Positions 59,738 to 64,000 of a stretch of DNA of 64,000 bases are shown one piece after another. The stretch lies in NCBI GenBank assembly GCA_036268455.1, contig DATAUD010000121.1, positions 41,751 through 105,750 of the forward strand. The letters are read 5' to 3'. The number at the start of each line of letters is the position of its first letter. Position 1 is the stretch's first letter. Position numbers and translations under genes: made by a program. This stretch comes from DATAUD01 sp036268455. Its GTDB lineage: Bacteria; Verrucomicrobiota; Verrucomicrobiia; Limisphaerales; Palsa-1400. The notes beneath the pieces are model-generated. The model had not been told where the DNA came from, searched no databases, and saw only the letters and a list, made by a program, of their open reading frames with translations.

Positions 59738-60670
59738 ATGGAAAAAGTCGTTATTATTGGCAGTGGATGCGCCGGGTTGGCCGCCGCCCTCTACGCGGCG
59801 CGCTCGAATCTTTCCCCGCTTATTCTGACGGGCAGACTGCCGGGCGGACTGCTCACCACCACGAGCATCGTGGAAAATTATCCGGGATTTCCGGACGGGA
59901 TCGACGGCTATGAATTGATGGTGCGGATGCAAAAGCAGGCGGAACGGTTTGGCGCGCGCGTGCGGACGCTGCAAATGCTGGATTCAGCCGATTTGTCGAA
60001 GCAACCTTTCCTTTTGACAGTGGATGGCGAGGTGGTTGAAACCGAAACGATCATCATCGCGACAGGCGCGAGCCACCGGCATCTGGGCCTCGAAAGCGAA
60101 CACCTGCTGGAAAAAAAAGGGGTGACGTTTTGCGCGACGTGCGACGGCGCGTGGCCGATGTTCCGCCACCAGCCGCTGGTAGTGGTTGGCGGCGGCGACT
60201 CGGCATGCGAGGAAGCCATTTATCTGACACGATTTGCGTCGCAGGTTTTCCTGGTGCACCGCAGGGACAAATTGCGCGCGTCCAAAATCATGGCGGAACG
60301 GACGTTGGGCCACGAGAAGATCACGCCGGTTTGGGATTCGGCCATCACGGAAATTCTCGACGTGAAACTCGACAAGGTGACGGGCGTGCGATTGCGGAAT
60401 TTGAAGAGCGGGACGGAAAGCATGCTCGCGTGCGCGGGGGTGTTTGTGGCGATCGGCCACGTGCCAAACACGCAATTGTTCAAAGGCGTGATTCACATGG
60501 ATGAAAACGGCTACATCATTCCTAAAAAGGGAACGGCAACGAACGTTCCGGGCGTTTTTGTGGCGGGCGATTGCGCGGATCATGTCTATCGACAAGCGGT
60601 GACGGCGGCGGGAAGCGGCTGCGCGGCGGCGATCGATATGGAGCGATTTTTGGCGGCAAAAGGGGAGTAG
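59738..60670 (+). CDS. trxB: Thioredoxin reductase
   Basis: NADPH-dependent flavoenzyme that reduces thioredoxin. FAD loop VVIIGSGCAGLAAALYAARS, redox-active CATC at residues 132-135 (FCATCDGAWPMF), NADPH loop VVVGGGDSACEEAIYLTRFA and HRRDKLRASKIM, and GVFVAGDCADHVYRQAVTAA for the second FAD site. 310 residues, normal. An unrelated gap of 80 bp separates it from GspK. Confidence 0.96.
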   Translation: MEKVVIIGSGCAGLAAALYAARSNLSPLILTGRLPGGLLTTTSIVENYPGFPDGIDGYELMVRMQKQAERFGARVRTLQMLDSADLSKQPFLLTVDGEVVETETIIIATGASHRHLGLESEHLLEKKGVTFCATCDGAWPMFRHQPLVVVGGGDSACEEAIYLTRFASQVFLVHRRDKLRASKIMAERTLGHEKITPVWDSAITEILDVKLDKVTGVRLRNLKSGTESMLACAGVFVAIGHVPNTQLFKGVIHMDENGYIIPKKGTATNVPGVFVAGDCADHVYRQAVTAAGSGCAAAIDMERFLAAKGE

Positions 60671-60694
60671 CGCCGGTTGTTTTTGACGCCGCTG

Positions 60695-61078
60695 TCAAAC
60701 GACTTCGAGCGAATCCGCGTCAATAAAAAGATTTCTTGAGCGAAACGGCGCGGGACTGCTCATAAGAAGATAATTGCGAATCGCCGTCCCCGGCGAGGCG
60801 AACCACGGGTCTTGGAGTTGAGTTGCTGGACGGGTCCACGAAGGCGGATCCACATCGATTTTCGCGGCAAGATACACAGCCAACGCTTGCAAAAAGGCGT
60901 CAAACCGCAAGCCATCCGGCACCCGGTTTTCGAGTTCGACAGGGGCCGTCTCGAACATGCGGGGACTTCCCGCCACTTGAAACTCGTGCAGGAAATCCTT
61001 AACTTCGTATCCGGCGCTGGCGCCTTGCAGGATTCGCTCCGCTATTTCGGCCAAACTTTTAGGTCTTTGAAAGCTCAT
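60695..61078 (-). CDS. Hypothetical partner of a degraded nucleotidyltransferase
   Basis: A 127-residue protein starting MSFQRPKSLAEIAERILQGA at 61078 with GAGG upstream. Features are FLHEFQVAGSPRMFETAPVE, then FDAFLQALAVYLAAKIDVDP, WFASPGTAIRNYLLMSSPAP and FRSRNLFIDADSLEVV. This ending recurs in small proteins I know beside DUF6036-like nucleotidyltransferase genes (toxin-antitoxin-like pairs). Its usual partner survives only as fragments upstream (61059-61272). Confidence 0.6.
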   Translation of the reverse strand: MSFQRPKSLAEIAERILQGASAGYEVKDFLHEFQVAGSPRMFETAPVELENRVPDGLRFDAFLQALAVYLAAKIDVDPPSWTRPATQLQDPWFASPGTAIRNYLLMSSPAPFRSRNLFIDADSLEVV

Positions 61079-61272
61079 CGAACACCTCACGAACAAAATA
61101 TTGCGTCTTGGCCGGGATTCGTTTGGCATCGTAATATTTAGCGACGATTTCCATAACGTCCTCACAAGCCCGAAGTCCCAAATGTTGAATCATTCAAAAG
61201 AGAGAGATAGCGCGCCAGTTTCTCTCGATTGAATTTGGGCGGTTGAGTGTTCACATCGGAAACCAATATCAT
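61059..61272 (-). pseudogene. Remnant of a nucleotidyltransferase-like gene
   Basis: Two short frames on the minus strand appear to be the ends of one broken gene. 61162-61272 encodes 36 residues, starting MILVSDVNTQPPKFNREKLA, like the N-terminus of DUF6036-type nucleotidyltransferases. 61059-61193 encodes 44 residues (QHLGLRACEDVMEIVAKYYD, IPAKTQYFVREVFDELSKT) like their C-terminus, in a frame shifted by one base. The ~150-residue core is missing. The call is inferred from remembered similarity. Confidence 0.4.
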
Positions 61273-61365
61273 CCGAGGCGGGCAACCGTTCAAGGAAAAC
61301 CCAAAAACCGGTCTCATAATGAATTTGCGCTTTGTTTTCCGGCGAATCCCCCGTTAAATCGTTGA

Positions 61366-62028
61366 ATGAAGAAACGGCAAGCCTCGCTTCGGCGCGCGAC
61401 GCGGGAGACGCAAATCGTATTGACACTAAATCTTGATGGCGTCGGAAAGGCGTCTGTAAAAACAGGCATTCCGTTTTTTGACCACATGCTCAACCTTTTC
61501 GCCAAACACGCGGTCATGGACCTCCAATTGCGCTGCAACGGAGATTTGGAGGTGGATGCGCATCACACGGTGGAAGACTGCGGATTGGCGCTGGGAACGG
61601 CTTTTGTCCAGGCGCTTGGCGATAAAAAAGGAATCCGCCGATTCGGAACAGGCTTTGACTCGCGCAACCCGTTCACCGGGGAAGCGTATGTGCCTATGGA
61701 TGAATGTTTAGCGCGGTGCGTCGTGGATTTCAGCGGACGGCCGCATCTGGTTTGGCGTGGACTGGATAAGGCGGCGCACAAGAGGATAACCGCAGTCGAG
61801 AAGGGGCAGGATGCTTCCTCAGCGTTTCGGTTCGGGCTGGCGCGGGAGTTTTTCCAGGCGTTTGTCAACGAAGGAAGATGCAATCTGCACCTGGAATTGC
61901 TGTATGGGGATGAACCCCATCACATCGTGGAGGCGCTTTTCAAGGCATTTGCCCGCGCGGTAGATGCTGCGTGCCAATGGGATGCGCGAATCCAAGGCGT
62001 CCTGCCGACCACGAAGGGAAAGTTGTAA
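61366..62028 (+). CDS. hisB: Imidazoleglycerol-phosphate dehydratase
   Basis: Step 7 of histidine biosynthesis. Metal-binding motifs are intact: DAHHTVEDCGLALGTAF (His66, His67, Glu70, Asp71) and DEPHHIVEALFKAFARA. PFFDHMLNLFAKHAVMDLQL and LPTTKGKL at the C-terminus are diagnostic. At 220 residues it is longer than the usual ~195: an insert of about 12 residues (TGFDSRNPFTGEAY) precedes VPMDECLARC, and a second of about 10 lies near VEKGQDASSAFRFG. No other his genes are in this window. Confidence 0.94.
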   Translation: MKKRQASLRRATRETQIVLTLNLDGVGKASVKTGIPFFDHMLNLFAKHAVMDLQLRCNGDLEVDAHHTVEDCGLALGTAFVQALGDKKGIRRFGTGFDSRNPFTGEAYVPMDECLARCVVDFSGRPHLVWRGLDKAAHKRITAVEKGQDASSAFRFGLAREFFQAFVNEGRCNLHLELLYGDEPHHIVEALFKAFARAVDAACQWDARIQGVLPTTKGKL

Positions 62029-62067
62029 TTTTTGCTGAATAGCCGTCTGCAAGCCCCGTCCAATCCT

Positions 62068-62670
62068 ATGTCAAAGGAACCTGATCATTCGGCCTTGGCG
62101 GAGGTTGATTTGGTTCGATTGGCCCAAAAAGGCGGTTTGACCGCTTTTGAGGAACTGGTGGCGCGGCATCGTGATAAAATATACGCGCGCGCTTACAGCA
62201 TGATGCGTAATGAAGATGAGGCGCTTGATCTTTCTCAGGACGCGTGGGTAAAAGGTTGGCAGCGGCTGGCGCAGTTTCAGGGGGATTCCAGCTTCGTCAC
62301 TTGGATGACGAGGATCGTCATCAATCTTTGCCTCGACCAATTGCGGAAGCAAAAGCGGCAGCGGACCGAGTCAATCGAAGCAATGGAGGAAAACGCCGGC
62401 GGGATCGAACGCCAAATGCCGGTAGTGACCCCAAATCCCACGGAGGGATTGGAACGGGCGGAGTTGAGGCGGAGAATCGACCGTGCGCTGGCCCAGTTGT
62501 CCAATGAACATCGAACAGTACTGGTCTTGCATGAGTTCGAGGAGTTGGAATATAAGGAGATCGCCAAACGGATGAAATGCTCGATTGGGACTGTTATGTC
62601 CCGCCTGTTTTATGCGCGGCGCAGGATGGCGTCGCTGCTGGCGGGATTGAAGCGAGAGAATTTAGAATGA
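62068..62670 (+). CDS. ECF sigma factor (RpoE-like)
   Basis: Extracytoplasmic-function sigma factor. Region 2 reads FEELVARHRDKIYARAYSMM, ALDLSQDAWVKGWQRLAQFQ and FVTWMTRIVINLCLDQLRKQ; region 4 reads RRIDRALAQLSNEHRTVLVL and KEIAKRMKCSIGTVMSRLFY ARRR. 200 residues with the ATG at 62068. It is followed, with an ATGA overlap, by a membrane anti-sigma candidate, the usual arrangement for control by envelope stress. Confidence 0.94.
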   Translation: MSKEPDHSALAEVDLVRLAQKGGLTAFEELVARHRDKIYARAYSMMRNEDEALDLSQDAWVKGWQRLAQFQGDSSFVTWMTRIVINLCLDQLRKQKRQRTESIEAMEENAGGIERQMPVVTPNPTEGLERAELRRRIDRALAQLSNEHRTVLVLHEFEELEYKEIAKRMKCSIGTVMSRLFYARRRMASLLAGLKRENLE

Positions 62671-63197
62671 AGCACGAATTGGAATTGAAAGTTCAGGCGT
62701 GGCTCGACGGCGAAGCGTCGGGCCGCGAGGCCGCGCATCTTGCCGAGTGGATCGCGCGCGACGCCGAAGCGGGGGCGCTGGCGGCTGGATTGAAGAGTGT
62801 CAAAGGTTCGATGGCCGGCAATGAATTGCCCGGGACGACTTCCGACTCGCGCGAGTTTTATTGGAGCAAGATCGAACGCCAAATCCAGCGGGAAGCATTG
62901 GCCCCGCGCGAAGAAGCCCTTCCGTGGTTTGCCCGCTGGCGGCAATTTGCGCTGCCCCTGACAGGGGTTGCCGCCTTGGTTTTTCTATTGACGCTTGCGG
63001 TCAGACATGTGCAAGAGCCGACCTTTGATGAGATTTCCGCGACCGACGAAGGGATGGACGCTGTTACTTTCCACGATCAATCCGCCGAAATGACTGTCGT
63101 CTGGCTGCAAGACAACAGCCAGCCATCCGGCGCCGAGCAAGCCGGCGCGGAGAAAACTGTTCCGGATGACACCAGTTCCGACATGGACACGGAATGA
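62667..63197 (+). CDS. Membrane anti-sigma factor candidate
   Basis: Likely holds the preceding sigma factor inactive at the membrane. The cytosolic N-terminus (MKHELELKVQAWLDGEASGR) has the AWLDGE(A/L)S pattern of anti-sigma domains but no HxxxCxxC zinc motif. One membrane helix (FALPLTGVAALVFLLTLAV, about 108-126) is followed by a 50-residue acidic periplasmic tail. 176 residues; overlaps the sigma gene by 4 bp. Assigned by position and topology. Confidence 0.7.
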   Translation: MKHELELKVQAWLDGEASGREAAHLAEWIARDAEAGALAAGLKSVKGSMAGNELPGTTSDSREFYWSKIERQIQREALAPREEALPWFARWRQFALPLTGVAALVFLLTLAVRHVQEPTFDEISATDEGMDAVTFHDQSAEMTVVWLQDNSQPSGAEQAGAEKTVPDDTSSDMDTE

Positions 63198-63676
63198 GCC
63201 GTCCGCTTAAACACCCCTCAATGCGCTCCACTTATCGTTCGATCTTGTCGGTGCTTTTTCTAACCATCGCGGTTGCCGCGCACGGCGGCGACGTGAAATT
63301 GGAAGCCAGACTCGTCTGGGGAACCAGCGACGACAAGACTGACGCCCGATGCAAGCCGATGGAGCCGGAATTGGCGAACAAACTGCATGGGATGTTCAAG
63401 TGGAAGAACTACTACGAAATCACCAATCAAACCGCCAGCCTTGCGCTGAATAAGCTCCGCACCCTGAAGATGAGCGACCAATGCACCTTGCAGTTGAAGA
63501 GCCTTGGCGGTTCGCGCATTGAAGTGAACTGCATTGGCAAGGGCAAGGAAGTCCACAAGGGGGCCTATACTTTGGAATATCCGAAATGGCTGGTGCTCGG
63601 CGGCAATTGCGGCAACGACACAGCATGGTTTATCGGACTCCGCGCCGTTGACTCACGGGTGATCACCAAGAATTAG
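63194..63676 (+). CDS. Secreted protein of unknown function in the sigma operon
   Basis: A 160-residue protein with a signal peptide (ILSVLFLTIAVAAHGGD) and a compact beta-rich domain (VKLEARLVWGTSDDKTDARC, MEPELANKLHGMFKWKNYYE, SLGGSRIEVNCIGKGKEVHK, LVLGGNCGNDTAWFIGL), with four cysteines. The start overlaps the anti-sigma stop by 4 bp, so it is the third gene of this operon and may be an output or sensor of the stress response. Confidence 0.65.
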   Translation: MSRPLKHPSMRSTYRSILSVLFLTIAVAAHGGDVKLEARLVWGTSDDKTDARCKPMEPELANKLHGMFKWKNYYEITNQTASLALNKLRTLKMSDQCTLQLKSLGGSRIEVNCIGKGKEVHKGAYTLEYPKWLVLGGNCGNDTAWFIGLRAVDSRVITKN

Positions 63677-63738
63677 ATGGCACGGATCAGTCTCCGTGCC
63701 ATCCTTCGTCAATTCTAATTACCGTCCCACCCTAGTGT

Positions 63739-64000
63739 AGTGTCCCATAAATAGCTAGCCATTCGTTGCGCCCAATTTGGCCTGTGGCGAGGCGCGACGA
63801 AGGAGCATCCCCGCGTGGGGCTGTGACTGAGAAGCAACGAAGCCGCAGGCCAAATTGGGCGCAACCCGAAGGGCGGCAGGTCTTTTTGACGCAGGCTTCG
63901 TTGCTCGTTCCTCACAGATCCATTCGGATATGCTCGTCGCTCGCGCCTCGCCTGCGTCAAAAATCCCTCGCCGCGAATGGCTAGCTATTTATGGGACACT
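63739..64000. mobile_element. MITE-like non-coding element with 27-bp terminal inverted repeats
   Basis: The left end at 63739-63765 (opening AGTGTCCCATAAATAGCTAG) and the right end at 63974-64000 are exact 27-bp reverse complements. Inside are more complementary pairs: a 20-bp pair, opening GTTGCGCCCAATTTGG at 63765-63784 and at 63846-63865, and further paired blocks containing GACGCAGGC / GCCTGCGTC and GGCGAGGCGCGA, so the whole could fold into one structure. No transposase is encoded within. The window stops at its right end, so a target duplication cannot be checked. Confidence 0.75.

Noticed and set aside
63715..63984. Frames of 72 and 81 residues inside the terminal element
   Set aside because: They lie within the inverted-repeat structure and mirror each other; no protein features.

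Overview
The window looks like a chromosomal piece of a Gram-negative member of the PVC group, most likely Verrucomicrobiota (Pedosphaera/Limisphaerales-like); this is inference from gene content, since no rRNA gene is present. Pointers are an H-X9-DG prepilin-like protein with the FTLIELLVVIAIIAILAALL leader, a LamG/Ig surface protein, a histidine kinase with a long OB-fold-like sensor region, a BufA2-like bufferin, a YacL-type PIN-TRAM protein, an FG-GAP protein, and long intergenic gaps beside many short ATGA overlaps. No tRNA, rRNA or CRISPR array was seen.

Layout. 1-2.6 kb: 3' part of argS, then a divergent pair of likely periplasmic metal-handling genes (double HMA-like protein and bufferin-like peptide). 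2.7-9.1 kb: a tetR-adaptor-RND-outer membrane factor efflux operon on the minus strand with two copies of a likely TetR operator. 9.1-15 kb: rnhA, a long hairpin, a coiled-coil/TPR protein, a prepilin-like protein and a LamG protein. 15-22.3 kb: a likely chitin/amino-sugar module of GH20 hexosaminidase, OB/PAS histidine kinase, NarL-type regulator and GH18 chitinase-like enzyme. 22.4-26 kb: an Mla-type lipid transport operon (E, F, D) followed by a PIN-TRAM protein. 26-27.5 kb: a small, visibly more AT-rich accessory patch with a PIN toxin/antitoxin pair and a HEPN-like protein.

27.7-34.1 kb is mostly housekeeping: a stand-alone glutamine amidotransferase relative, a DUF2007 protein, a GlcD-like FAD oxidase, an RRM protein, rsmI, thrH, gpsA and plsY. 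34.2-37.7 kb holds a double PRC-barrel protein, a ClC channel with CBS domains and a membrane-tethered small heat-shock-like protein. 38.2-46.3 kb has a secreted HtrA-like protease, large secreted proteins (DUF3352-like and FG-GAP), a lipoprotein, a degenerate M14-like protein behind a clean palindrome, and an Rrf2 regulator. 46.5-48.7 kb is a BlaI/M56 (BlaR1-like) two-gene system with twin 16-bp operators over its promoter.

48.7-55.3 kb: DUF4404 and Sel1 proteins, hom-thrC, a VOC protein, a phosphoesterase, a second PIN/antitoxin pair and an ICMT-like membrane methyltransferase. 55.7-59.7 kb: a compact pseudopilin operon (GspF, H, I, J, K types) lacking GspE, GspD and GspG. 59.7-64 kb: trxB, the remnant of a nucleotidyltransferase gene beside its surviving partner, hisB, and an ECF sigma/anti-sigma/secreted-protein operon. 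The window ends in a 262-bp non-coding element with 27-bp perfect terminal inverted repeats (MITE-like).

The strongest candidates for something under-described are: the bufferin/HMA divergon without bufferin maturation genes; the M14-like pseudoenzyme with its palindrome and Rrf2 neighbour; the BlaI/M56 system whose sensor is an Ig-like repeat rather than a penicillin-binding domain; and the GH20-kinase-regulator-GH18 module. Family names rest on motif recognition without database searches.
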